Assembly: GCF_000684975.1 (NCBI RefSeq)
Contig: NZ_BAXZ01000012.1
Span: 105,907-169,906 of the forward strand
Source: Paraburkholderia acidipaludis NBRC 101816
GTDB lineage: Bacteria; Pseudomonadota; Gammaproteobacteria; Burkholderiales; Burkholderiaceae
DNA length: 64,000 bases
Direction of reading: 5' to 3'
Every line of letters begins with the position of its first letter. Position 1 is the stretch's first letter. The position numbers were made by a program, and so were the translations under genes. Of the stretch, positions 9,366-17,469 are shown in pieces. The notes below the pieces were generated by a model. That model was not told the origin of the DNA and did no database searches. It saw only the letters and a list, made by a program, of their open reading frames with translations.

Positions 9366-9406
9366 TGGTACCAGTACAAGTTAAGCAGATATTCTGGTAT
9401 CACCAG
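9366..9406. promoter_or_regulatory. Candidate operator palindromes between methyltransferase and XRE regulator
   Basis: The 104-base divergent gap holds TGGTACCA (9366–9373), a perfect palindrome, and CTGGTATCACCAG (9394–9406), an inverted repeat with a 3-base centre. Both share a TGGTA core, and their midpoints are about 30 bases (three helical turns) apart. Placement and symmetry suggest binding sites for the adjacent HTH regulator; this is inferred. Confidence 0.5.
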
Positions 9407-9422
9407 CACCCGTCCCACGCTC

Positions 9423-10253
9423 ATGAAGCCCGACACACCCGCAGACACCCCCGACTCCGGCTCCGTCCGCATTCTCGACACCACGCCCGCGCAGGCGCTG
9501 GGCGACTTCATCCGCGCCCATCGCGAGCGGCTTTCCCCGCAGGCCGTGGGCCTGCCGCCCGGCCCGCGCCGCCGCACGCCCGGCCTGCGGCGCGAGGAGG
9601 TCGCCCAGCTCTGCGGCGTGAGCCCGACCTGGTACACGTGGATCGAGCAGGGCCGGCCCGTTTCGGCCTCGGCGGACGCGCTCGCGCGCATCGCCGTCGC
9701 GCTCCAGCTCTCGCGCGCCGAACGCGCCTATCTGTTCGAGCTGGCCGCCCAGCGCGACCCCGCCGAGCCCGACGTGGCGGGCGCCGCCGACGCCCCCGCC
9801 ACGCTGCTGCAAACGGTGCAGCTCGTGAATGCGCCCGCCTACGTGCTCGACCGCCAGTGGACGGCGCTCGCCTGGAACGCGCGCGCGACGGACCTGTTCA
9901 CGGGCTGGCTGGACGGCGCGCACGACCGCAACCTGCTGCGTTTCACGTTCACGGAGCCGCTCGGGCGCGAGCTGATCGTCGACTGGGAAACGCGCGCGCG
10001 GCGCCTGGCCGCCGAGTTCCGCGCCGACTCGATCCGCCACCTGAACGACGCGCCCACGCGCGCGCTGATCGATTCGCTGACGGCGTCGAGCGACGCGTTC
10101 GCGCGCTTCTGGGCCTCGCAGGACGTGTTCGAGCGCGAGGGCGGCCGGCGCGAGTTCAATCACCCGCGGCACGGCCGCATCGCCTACGACCAGATCACGT
10201 TCAAGCCCGCGCACCGCGAAGACCTGAAGCTGGTGGTGCTGGTGCGGCTCTGA
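9423..10253 (+). CDS. XRE-family regulator with MmyB-like ligand-binding domain
   Basis: A 276-residue regulator. Residues about 20–100 form a helix-turn-helix of the type with the signature TPGLRREEVAQLCGVSPTWY followed by WIEQGRPVSAS. Residues about 125–275 form the MmyB-type PAS-like ligand-binding domain, with YVLDRQWTALAWNARATDLF, LIVDWETRARRLAAEFR and a C-terminal VLVRL ending. Such proteins are usually local repressors or activators of a divergent enzyme gene. Here the neighbour is the SAM-dependent methyltransferase, separated by palindromic sites. The ligand is unknown. Confidence 0.85.
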   Translation: MKPDTPADTPDSGSVRILDTTPAQALGDFIRAHRERLSPQAVGLPPGPRRRTPGLRREEVAQLCGVSPTWYTWIEQGRPVSASADALARIAVALQLSRAERAYLFELAAQRDPAEPDVAGAADAPATLLQTVQLVNAPAYVLDRQWTALAWNARATDLFTGWLDGAHDRNLLRFTFTEPLGRELIVDWETRARRLAAEFRADSIRHLNDAPTRALIDSLTASSDAFARFWASQDVFEREGGRREFNHPRHGRIAYDQITFKPAHREDLKLVVLVRL

Positions 10254-10287
10254 GCGGCCCGGCGGCGGGGGCCGCCGTGTCCGTCGA

Positions 10288-10296
10288 TGGTAAAAT
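10288..10296 (+). promoter_or_regulatory. Candidate extended -10 of the argH promoter
   Basis: TGGTAAAAT (TGn plus TAAAAT) lies about 95 bases before argH in the gap after the XRE gene. No convincing -35 is seen. The same TGnTAAAAT form occurs upstream of metG in this window. Confidence 0.45.
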
Positions 10297-10390
10297 CAGG
10301 CTCTTTCGCGTCACGCGCCGCCTTCACGCGAGGCGGCCGCCGCGCGGGCAGCCTTCCCACCTCCTTCTCACGTCGTTTGCGCCCATCACC

Positions 10391-11797
10391 ATGACGTCCC
10401 AACTGCACAAAAAAGGCGAAGCCTGGTCGGCTCGCTTCTCCGAACCCATGTCGGAGCTGGTCAAACGCTACACGTCGTCGGTCTTCTTCGACAAACGCCT
10501 CGGGCTCGTGGACATCGAGGGCTCGCTCGCGCATGCGTCGATGCTGGCCGCGCAGAAGATCATCTCCGCCGACGACCTCGCGGCCATCCAGCAAGGCATG
10601 GCGCAGATCAAGGGCGAGATCGAGCGCGGCGAGTTCGAATGGCAGCTCGACCTCGAAGACGTGCATCTGAACATCGAGGCGCGCCTCACCGCCCTGATCG
10701 GCGACGCGGGCAAGCGCCTGCACACGGGCCGCTCGCGCAACGACCAGGTCGCGACCGACATCCGCCTGTGGCTGCGCGGCGAGATCGACCGCATCGGCGG
10801 CCTGCTCGGCGACCTGCGCCGCGCGCTGCTCGACCTCGCCGACCAGCACGCCGGCACGATCATGCCGGGCTTCACCCACCTGCAGGTGGCGCAGCCCGTC
10901 ACGTTCGGCCATCACCTGCTCGCCTACGTGGAAATGTTCACGCGCGACGCCGAGCGCATGGCCGACTGCCGCAAGCGCGTGAACCGCCTGCCGCTGGGCG
11001 CAGCGGCGCTCGCGGGAACGAGCTACCCCATCGACCGTCATGCGGTCGCGAAGACGCTGGGCTTCGACGGCATCTGCGCGAACTCGCTCGACGCCGTTTC
11101 CGACCGCGACTTCGCGATCGAATTCACGGCCGCCGCGGCGCTCGTCATGACGCACGTTTCGCGCTTCTCGGAAGAGCTCGTGCTGTGGATGAGCCCGCGC
11201 GTGGGCTTCATCGACCTGGCCGACCGCTTCTGCACGGGCTCGTCGATCATGCCGCAGAAGAAGAACCCGGACGTGCCCGAACTGGCGCGCGGCAAGACCG
11301 GCCGCGTGAACGGCCATCTGATGGGCCTGCTCACGCTGATGAAGGGCCAGCCGCTCGCGTACAACAAGGACAACCAGGAAGACAAGGAGCCGCTGTTCGA
11401 CACGGTCGACACGGTGGCCGACACGCTGCGCATTTTCGCGGAGATGGTCGCGGGCATCACGGTCAAGGAGCAAGCCATGCGCGCCGCGGCGCTGCAAGGC
11501 TTCTCCACGGCCACGGACCTGGCCGACTACCTCGTGAAGAAGGGCCTGCCGTTCCGCGACGCGCACGAAGCCGTGGCGCACGCCGTGCGCATCTGCGTGG
11601 ACCGCAACTGCGACCTCGCCGACCTCACGCTCGACGACATGCGCCGCGAGCTGCCGGCGGTCTCGCATCTGCTGGGCGAGGACGTGTTCGAAGTGCTGAC
11701 GCTCGAGGGCTCGGTCTCGGCGCGCAACCATGCGGGCGGCACGGCGCCCGAACAGGTGCGTGCGGCCATTGCGGCAGCACGCACCGCGCTCAGGTAA
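10391..11797 (+). CDS. argH: Argininosuccinate lyase
   Basis: A 468-residue enzyme of the fumarase/aspartase superfamily that splits argininosuccinate into arginine and fumarate, the last step of arginine synthesis. Family features are LEDVHLNIEARL, the substrate loop TGRSRNDQVATDIRLW, HLQVAQPVTFGHH, and the signature GSSIMPQKKNPD (from residue 283) with the catalytic Ser loop. The ATG at 10391 (MTSQLHKKGEAWSARFSEP) matches the usual N-terminus; its ribosome binding site is weak. It is monocistronic or followed closely by the bestrophin gene. Confidence 0.96.
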   Translation: MTSQLHKKGEAWSARFSEPMSELVKRYTSSVFFDKRLGLVDIEGSLAHASMLAAQKIISADDLAAIQQGMAQIKGEIERGEFEWQLDLEDVHLNIEARLTALIGDAGKRLHTGRSRNDQVATDIRLWLRGEIDRIGGLLGDLRRALLDLADQHAGTIMPGFTHLQVAQPVTFGHHLLAYVEMFTRDAERMADCRKRVNRLPLGAAALAGTSYPIDRHAVAKTLGFDGICANSLDAVSDRDFAIEFTAAAALVMTHVSRFSEELVLWMSPRVGFIDLADRFCTGSSIMPQKKNPDVPELARGKTGRVNGHLMGLLTLMKGQPLAYNKDNQEDKEPLFDTVDTVADTLRIFAEMVAGITVKEQAMRAAALQGFSTATDLADYLVKKGLPFRDAHEAVAHAVRICVDRNCDLADLTLDDMRRELPAVSHLLGEDVFEVLTLEGSVSARNHAGGTAPEQVRAAIAAARTALR

Positions 11798-11860
11798 CTC
11801 CATCAACGTTGCGGGGCGCGCTTTATGCGCCCCACGCCCCGCCCCGTCCCTCGTTCGCCG

Positions 11861-12796
11861 ATGATCGTCCGCCCTCGCCTCAACTGGTTCTGGATGCTGC
11901 TCGCGTGGCGCGGCTCCGTGCTGCCGCAACTGCTGCCGCGGCTCTTTATCGTGCTGTGCCTGTCGTTCGTCGCCGTGGCGTCGCACGATCACATTCTCAA
12001 GGTCACCGTCAATCTGAGCACGGTGCCGTTCTCGCTGATCGGCATCGCGCTCGCGGTGTTCCTCGGCTTTCGCAACAACGCGAGCTACGACCGCTACTGG
12101 GAAGGGCGCAAGCTCTGGGGGCAACTGCTCAACGAAACGCGCTCGCTCACGCGCGAAGCGCTGACCCTGCCGAATAATAGCGAGAATGGTGACGACGACG
12201 GCACCGCCCGCGTCCGCGAGCTCGTCGCGATCCTCTGCGCGCTGCCGCACGCGCTGCGCCATCAACTACGCCACACCGACCCGCAAACGGACCTCGCGCA
12301 GCGGCTCCCGCCCGCGCTGCTCGCACGCGTGCTGGCCTCGCGCTTCAGGCCCATGACGCTGCTCCTTTGCGCCTCGGAATGGGTGCGCAACGAGGCGCGC
12401 GAAGGCCGCCTCGACGGCTTCGCGGTGCTCGCGTTCGAGCGCAATCTGAATGGGCTTTCGGATGTGATTGGCGGCTGCGAGCGCATTGCCTCGACGCCGC
12501 TGCCGTTCGCCTACACGGTGATGATCCACCGCACGGTGTACTTTTTCTGCGCGCTGCTGCCGTTCGGCCTCGTGGACAGCATCGGCGCGCTTACGCCGAT
12601 CTTCGCGGTGTTCGTTGCGTACACCTTCATGGCGCACGAGGCCATCGCCTCGCAAATCGAGGATCCGTTCGGCACCGAGGACAACGACCTCGCGCTCACG
12701 GCGATGTCCGTCTATATCGAGGCCGCGCTGCACGACCTGCTCGGCGAGCCGACGACGCTGCCCACGCGCCTGCCCGAGGATTTCATCGTCGACTGA
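11861..12796 (+). CDS. Bestrophin-like anion channel family protein (UPF0187/YneE)
   Basis: A 311-residue inner-membrane protein. The N-terminus MIVRPRLNWFW, the segment SLIGIALAVFLGFRNNASYDRYWEGRKLWGQL and the later FAYTVMIHRTVYFF and EDPFGTEDNDLAL regions are characteristic of bacterial bestrophins, which form pentameric channels for anions (or cations in some bacteria). Four membrane segments are visible. The frame has an earlier ATG at 11825, but the ATG at 11861 aligns with family N-termini and is preferred. The physiological role here is unknown. Confidence 0.85.
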   Translation: MIVRPRLNWFWMLLAWRGSVLPQLLPRLFIVLCLSFVAVASHDHILKVTVNLSTVPFSLIGIALAVFLGFRNNASYDRYWEGRKLWGQLLNETRSLTREALTLPNNSENGDDDGTARVRELVAILCALPHALRHQLRHTDPQTDLAQRLPPALLARVLASRFRPMTLLLCASEWVRNEAREGRLDGFAVLAFERNLNGLSDVIGGCERIASTPLPFAYTVMIHRTVYFFCALLPFGLVDSIGALTPIFAVFVAYTFMAHEAIASQIEDPFGTEDNDLALTAMSVYIEAALHDLLGEPTTLPTRLPEDFIVD

Positions 12797-12815
12797 CGCG
12801 GGCCTCGGTCGGGCA

Positions 12816-13547
12816 TCAGCGGTTGTTCACCGTCTCCGAGAGCCGCTTGAGCGTGGCAAGGCGCGCCCCCAGCAGATCGAGCTGCGCGTGCTCGTCAATG
12901 AGCGGCATCGTAGCGTCGCGGTACGCGCGCCATGCGGCCTGCGCGCGCGCGAGGACAGGATGCGCATGCGCCGGCATGCGCGCATAGAGCTTGCGGTAAT
13001 AGCGATTGAGGTCGTAGCTGACGTGCTCGCAGTGCGCATCCGCCGAGCACACCCATTTGCCCGGCGCGTCCTGCGGCCCGGCGGCCGCGGCTTCACGCCG
13101 CAGCGAGAGCGCGCGGTCGCGCACGGGCTGCAGGCGCATATCCGCTTCGTAGAGCTGATAGGACGAACCGCTCGTGGTCGCGAACGCGGCCGCGAGCATC
13201 GTGTCCTCGGCGTCGCGCCACGTCGCCCAGCGCTGCTGGCTCAGTTGCCAGCCTTTTTGCTGCGCAGGCGGCACCTTCGCGATCAATGCGTTGAGCGCGT
13301 TGTCGGCCGCGCTGTGCCAGGCAGTGCGCGCGTCGTCCATGCACTGCACCTGCCCGGCCGTCGACGAACGGTCCGCGCGCGCAAGACACGCGCGCATCCC
13401 GGCATCGATCGGATCGGCCGCCGCCACTTCCGCATGCGCCGGCCCCGCCAGCAGGAGCCACGCCGCCAGCAGCGACGCCGCGCCCCATAACCCATGTGGC
13501 CAATGTGGCCGACGCGGCCGAACGCGCATCGTGTTACCGCTCTTCAT
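12816..13547 (-). CDS. Periplasmic LprI-like (DUF1311) protein
   Basis: A 243-residue exported protein. The leader has a basic start (MRVRPRRPHW) and the hydrophobic run LWGAASLLAAWLLLAGPAHA, with a likely signal peptidase site after AHA. The mature part has two modules typical of lysozyme-inhibitor LprI-N/DUF1311 domains: QVQCMDDARTAWHSAADNAL followed by QLSQQRWATWRDAEDTML, and a second WVCSADAHCEHVSYD block. Two starts are possible, 13547 (MKSGN) and 13529 (MRVRPR). It begins five bases after the stop of the upstream decarboxylase, so they probably share a transcript. Lysozyme inhibition is only a family-level suggestion. Confidence 0.75.
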   Translation of the reverse strand: MKSGNTMRVRPRRPHWPHGLWGAASLLAAWLLLAGPAHAEVAAADPIDAGMRACLARADRSSTAGQVQCMDDARTAWHSAADNALNALIAKVPPAQQKGWQLSQQRWATWRDAEDTMLAAAFATTSGSSYQLYEADMRLQPVRDRALSLRREAAAAGPQDAPGKWVCSADAHCEHVSYDLNRYYRKLYARMPAHAHPVLARAQAAWRAYRDATMPLIDEHAQLDLLGARLATLKRLSETVNNR

Positions 13548-13552
13548 CGGGC

Positions 13553-15832
13553 TCAGTCGCGCACGCAATCGACGAAGTACTCGATGCGTCCGTTGATCAT
13601 CTCGCCCACCAGCCCGTGGATGTCCGTGTGGAAGCCCGGGAAGCGCTCGTTGAATTCGCGCGCGAACTTCAGGTAGTTCACGATCGTCTTGTTGAAGCGC
13701 TCGCCCGGAATCAGCAGCGGAATGCCCGGCGGGTACGGCGTGAGCAGGATCGACGTAACGCGGCCTTCGAGCTCGTCGATAGCCACGCGGTCCACCTCGC
13801 GGTGCGCGAGCTTCGCGAACGCGTCGGACGGCTTCATGGCCGGCTCCATGTCCGAGAGATACATCTCGGTCGTGAGGCGCGCGATGTCGTTGGCGCGATA
13901 GACGCTGTGGATCTGCTGGCACAGGTCGCGCAGGCCAATGCGCTCGTACATCGGATGCTGGGCCACGAACTTGGGCAGCACGCGCCAGAGCGGCTGGTTG
14001 TTGTCGTAGTCGTCCTTGAACTGCTGGAGTTCGGTCACCATCGAGTTCCAGCGGCCCTTCGTGATGCCGATCGTGAACATGATGAAGAACGAGTAGAGCC
14101 CCGTCTTTTCCACGATGATGCCGTGCTCGGCCAGGTACTTCGTCACGATCGCGGCCGGAATGCCGGTCTCGCCGAAATCGCCGTCCACGTCCAGACCCGG
14201 CGTGACGATGGTCGCCTTGATCGGGTCGAGCATGTTGAAGCCTTCCGCCAGCGCGCCGAAACCATGCCAGTGGTCATTCGGGCGCAGCATCCAGTCCTCG
14301 CGCGAGCCGATGCCTTCTTCGGCCAGTTCGTCCGGGCCCCAGACCTGGAAGAACCAGTCGTCGCCGTATTCGGCGTCGACCTTGCGCATGGCGCGGCGGA
14401 AATCGAGCGCTTCCGCGATCGACTCTTCCACGAGCGCCGTGCCGCCCGGCGCTTCCATCATCGCGGCGGCCACGTCGCACGACGCGATGATCGCGTACTG
14501 CGGGCTCGTGGACGTGTGCATCAAATAGGCTTCATTGAAGCGATGGCGGTCGAACGTGCTGTTCTCCGAGTCCTGCACGACGATCTGCGAAGCCTGCGAG
14601 ATGCCGGCGAGCAGCTTGTGCGTGGAGTGCGTGGCGAACACGAGCGCGCCCGTGCGCGGACGGCCCGCGCCAATGGCGTGCATGTCCTGGTAGAACTCGT
14701 GGAACTCGGCGTGCGGCAGCCAGGCTTCGTCGAAGTGCAGCGTGTCGAGCAGGTCGCCCAGCAGGTCCTTGATCATCTCGACGTTGTAGATCACGCCGTC
14801 GTAGGTGCTCTGCGTGATCGTGAGGATGCGCGGCTTCGCGTTCGGGTTCTTCGCGAGCGCCTCGCGCGCGAACGGGTTGGCCTCGATCTTCTTGCGGATG
14901 TTCTCCAGCTTGAACTCGTCGCGCGAAATCGGGCCGATGATGCCGAAGTTGTTGCGCGTGGGCGTGAGGAACACGGGAATCGCGCCCGTCATCATGATCG
15001 AATGCAGGATCGACTTGTGGCAGTTGCGGTCCACCAGCACGATGTCGCCCGGCGCGACCGTTGCGTGCCAGACGATCTTGTTCGAGGTGGACGTGCCGTT
15101 GGTCACGAAGAACACGTGGTCGGCGCTGAAGATGCGCGCCGCGTTGCGCTCCGAAGCCGCGACCGGGCCGGTGTGGTCCAGAAGCTGGCCGAGTTCCTCG
15201 ACCGCGTTGCAAACGTCGGCGCGCAGCATGTTCTCGCCGAAGAACTGGTGGAACATCTGGCCGAGCGGGTTCTTCAGGAACGCCACGCCGCCCGAGTGAC
15301 CCGGGCAGTGCCACGAGTACGAGCCTTCGTCCGCGTACTGCACCAGTTCCTTGAAGAACGGCGGCGCGAGCGCGTCGAGGTATACGCGCGCTTCGCGAAT
15401 CACGTGGCGCGCCACGAACTCCGGCGTGTCCTCGAACATGTGGATGAAGCCGTGCAGCTCGCGCAGGATGTCGTTGGGCAGGTGCCGCGAGGTGCGCGTT
15501 TCGCCGTACAGGAAGATGGGGATGTCCGCGTTGCGCTTGCGCACCGCCTCCATGAACGCGCGCAGCGCGATGATCGCGGGCGCGTGCTCCGGCGCTTCCT
15601 CGTCGCTGCCTTCGACGTACGTCAGCAGTTCGTCGTCGTCGATCGAGAGAATGAAGCATGCGGCGCGGCTCGACTGCTGCGCGAACGACGTGAGGTCGCC
15701 GTAGCTCGTCAGCCCGAGAACCTCCGCGCCCTCCTTCTCGATGGCTTCGGCGAGCGCCCGGATGCCGGAACCCGAGATGTTCTCGGAGCGAAAATCTTCG
15801 TCGATGATGACGACGGGAAAGCGAAACTTCAT
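13553..15832 (-). CDS. PLP-dependent arginine/lysine/ornithine decarboxylase (AdiA-like)
   Basis: A 759-residue fold type I decarboxylase with an N-terminal wing (about residues 1–130), a PLP core and a C-terminal domain. The core has SWHCPGHSGGVAFLKNP, DRNCHKSILHS, STYDGVIYN, LHFDEAWLPHAEFH and ATHSTHKLLAGISQAS, with the PLP lysine at about residue 406. The length and the ATHSTHKLL context are closest to the acid-inducible arginine decarboxylase AdiA (about 755 residues). Other stretches (HGIIVEKTG, TPYPPGIPLLIPGE) look equally like lysine decarboxylase, so the substrate is left open. A GGAG site precedes the ATG. A terminator-like hairpin separates it from dcd upstream. The LprI-like gene follows directly. 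Confidence 0.85.
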   Translation of the reverse strand: MKFRFPVVIIDEDFRSENISGSGIRALAEAIEKEGAEVLGLTSYGDLTSFAQQSSRAACFILSIDDDELLTYVEGSDEEAPEHAPAIIALRAFMEAVRKRNADIPIFLYGETRTSRHLPNDILRELHGFIHMFEDTPEFVARHVIREARVYLDALAPPFFKELVQYADEGSYSWHCPGHSGGVAFLKNPLGQMFHQFFGENMLRADVCNAVEELGQLLDHTGPVAASERNAARIFSADHVFFVTNGTSTSNKIVWHATVAPGDIVLVDRNCHKSILHSIMMTGAIPVFLTPTRNNFGIIGPISRDEFKLENIRKKIEANPFAREALAKNPNAKPRILTITQSTYDGVIYNVEMIKDLLGDLLDTLHFDEAWLPHAEFHEFYQDMHAIGAGRPRTGALVFATHSTHKLLAGISQASQIVVQDSENSTFDRHRFNEAYLMHTSTSPQYAIIASCDVAAAMMEAPGGTALVEESIAEALDFRRAMRKVDAEYGDDWFFQVWGPDELAEEGIGSREDWMLRPNDHWHGFGALAEGFNMLDPIKATIVTPGLDVDGDFGETGIPAAIVTKYLAEHGIIVEKTGLYSFFIMFTIGITKGRWNSMVTELQQFKDDYDNNQPLWRVLPKFVAQHPMYERIGLRDLCQQIHSVYRANDIARLTTEMYLSDMEPAMKPSDAFAKLAHREVDRVAIDELEGRVTSILLTPYPPGIPLLIPGERFNKTIVNYLKFAREFNERFPGFHTDIHGLVGEMINGRIEYFVDCVRD

Positions 15833-15853
15833 GGGCGAATCTCCAAAAGAAAC

Positions 15854-15880
15854 GACCGCTGCATGTGTTGCGCAGCGGTC
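15854..15880 (-). terminator. Intrinsic terminator of dcd, in the decarboxylase leader
   Basis: A 9-bp perfect stem GACCGCTGC / GCAGCGGTC (15854–15862 and 15872–15880) is followed on the minus strand by GTTTCTTTTGG. It lies between the dcd stop and the decarboxylase ribosome binding site, so it ends dcd transcription or attenuates read-through. Confidence 0.65.
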
Positions 15881-15935
15881 CCCGTAGTCGAATGGGGCGG
15901 TGAGCTTTGTAAGCCCGCGCCGCCGGGAAGCCGGA

Positions 15936-16505
15936 TCAGGTCTTCGGCAGCGTGACGCCGTGCTGCCCCTGGTACTTGCCGCCGCGGTCCGCGTAAGACA
16001 CTTCGCAGACCTCGTCGCTTTCGAAGAAGAGCACCTGCGCGACGCCCTCGTTCGCGTAGATTTTCGCAGGCAAAGGTGTCGTATTTGAGAATTCGAGCGT
16101 GACGTACCCTTCCCATTCCGGCTCGAACGGCGTGACGTTCACGATGATCCCGCAGCGCGCATAGGTGGACTTGCCGAGGCACACCGTCAGCACCGTGCGC
16201 GGAATGCGGAAGTACTCCACCGTGCGCGCGAGCGCGAACGAGTTCGGCGGGATGATGCAGACGTCGCCCTTGAAGTCCACGAACGACTTTTCGTCGAAGT
16301 TTTTCGGGTCGACGATGGTCGAGTTGATGTTCGTGAAGATCTTGAATTCGTCGGCGCAGCGGATGTCGTAGCCGTAGCTCGAAGTGCCGTAGCTCACGAT
16401 CTTGCGGCCATCCTCCGACGTGCGGATCTGGTCGCGCACGAACGGCTCGATCATCTTGTGCTCTTCGGCCATGCGCCGGATCCACTTGTCGGATTTGATT
16501 GCCAT
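15936..16505 (-). CDS. dcd: dCTP deaminase
   Basis: A 189-residue homotrimeric enzyme that deaminates dCTP to dUTP, feeding dTMP synthesis. It has the dUTPase-like fold. Motifs are ISYGTSSYGYDIR-type (here VSYGTSSYGYDIRC), NPNSFALARTVEYFRIPR-like PPNSFALARTVEYFRIPR, GKSTYARCGI with the Ser/Arg of the active site, NVTPFEPEWEGYVTLEFSNT with the catalytic Glu, and the C-terminal lid YADRGGKYQGQHGVTLPKT. It is about 110 bases downstream of a TAAAAT -10 candidate. Confidence 0.96.
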   Translation of the reverse strand: MAIKSDKWIRRMAEEHKMIEPFVRDQIRTSEDGRKIVSYGTSSYGYDIRCADEFKIFTNINSTIVDPKNFDEKSFVDFKGDVCIIPPNSFALARTVEYFRIPRTVLTVCLGKSTYARCGIIVNVTPFEPEWEGYVTLEFSNTTPLPAKIYANEGVAQVLFFESDEVCEVSYADRGGKYQGQHGVTLPKT

Positions 16506-16618
16506 ATAAGTCGCTGCGTGCCAGGTGTATGACGAAAGGGGCGGGAAATACGCCCGGGAGCAGGCGGAGCCCGCGGGTGCCTGCAGGTGCAGAGCGCCGC
16601 CACCTGCGAAAGGCGCTT

Positions 16619-16624
16619 ATTTTA
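16619..16624 (-). promoter_or_regulatory. Candidate -10 of the dcd promoter
   Basis: On the minus strand the sequence reads TAAAAT here, about 114 bases before the dcd ATG. The leader below it contains a hairpin GCAGGTG / CACCTGC (16584–16590 and 16600–16606). No clear -35 is visible. The rest of the 280-base gap to the SodC-like gene shows nothing recognisable. Confidence 0.4.
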
Positions 16625-16785
16625 CGCGATGTGGATCGACGTGCCGGAAAGCGCGTGCGAGGCGCCTGTGAGGCATAAGCCAGGCGGTGTTACCGGCGCA
16701 ACCGGCGGGATCCCGCGCCGCGCACCGTGAAAGCGATATGCAAGAAATTCGCCCGAACGCACGCAGAAAACGCGTGCGCGCTTCG

Positions 16786-17325
16786 TCACTGGGAGTGGAT
16801 CACGCCGCACGCGAGCGCCGGGCCGGTGCCGCGCTGCGGGTAGGCATAGGGGTCGATGGCGTCGCGATGGAGAAGCACGGCGCGCTGCACCACCGATCGC
16901 ACGCCGTCGAGCGACACGTCGGGCGCGACGATGAAGCCGGTGGCGACGCCGTTCGAATCGGCATGGATGTTGCCAAGATCGCCTTCCACGCGTGCCCCGG
17001 CTTTGAGCCGGTCGGCGGCCGGCGCGAAGACGACGCCGGCGCTCGAGGCATCGGCGGCGTTGCAGTCGCCGCGCTCGTGAACCTGCAATGCGTGATCGCT
17101 ATCGGGCGGCAGACCCATCAGGTTGTAGGAGACCTGAACGCCGTCCGCCCGCTCGATGAACGACACGGAGCCGCGCACCTGATTGCCCATGGTGGGCAGC
17201 AACTGCGCGGCGGCGCGCTTGTCCTGCTGCCCCATGAAACCCGTGCAGCCGCCGAGCAGCATGCACCCGGCAACTGCCAGCACGACGTAGCCATACCTTG
17301 CTTGCGTCTCGTTCCCTTTACCCAT
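16786..17325 (-). CDS. SodC-like lipoprotein with degenerate metal site
   Basis: A 179-residue protein with a lipoprotein leader (LAVAGCMLLGGC, probable lipid Cys27). The mature part follows the Cu,Zn superoxide dismutase fold: PPDSDHALQVHERGDC, SSAGVVFAP, EGDLGNIHADSNGVA, RAVLLHRD and ACGVI, and the disulfide pair Cys88/Cys173 is kept. Compared with active SodC, the first copper His is Gln81, the bridging His is replaced in AGVVFAP, the zinc His residues of the following loop are absent, and the active-site Arg before ACGVI is missing. His83, Asp116 and His153 remain. Canonical dismutase activity is therefore unlikely. An AGAGGA site supports the ATG at 17325; the longer frame upstream is not used. 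Confidence 0.8.
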   Translation of the reverse strand: MGKGNETQARYGYVVLAVAGCMLLGGCTGFMGQQDKRAAAQLLPTMGNQVRGSVSFIERADGVQVSYNLMGLPPDSDHALQVHERGDCNAADASSAGVVFAPAADRLKAGARVEGDLGNIHADSNGVATGFIVAPDVSLDGVRSVVQRAVLLHRDAIDPYAYPQRGTGPALACGVIHSQ

Positions 17326-17469
17326 GCGATCCTCTAGGGCCGCGTGCTGCCCCTGCAGCCATCGAACCGGACCCGACGAAGCCCACATGATACCGCGCAC
17401 CCGGACGTCTGCGCGCGTGCGGGGCCGCACCATGCGAGCCGCGCCGCGCGGGCCCGGCCGGTGCGGCGC

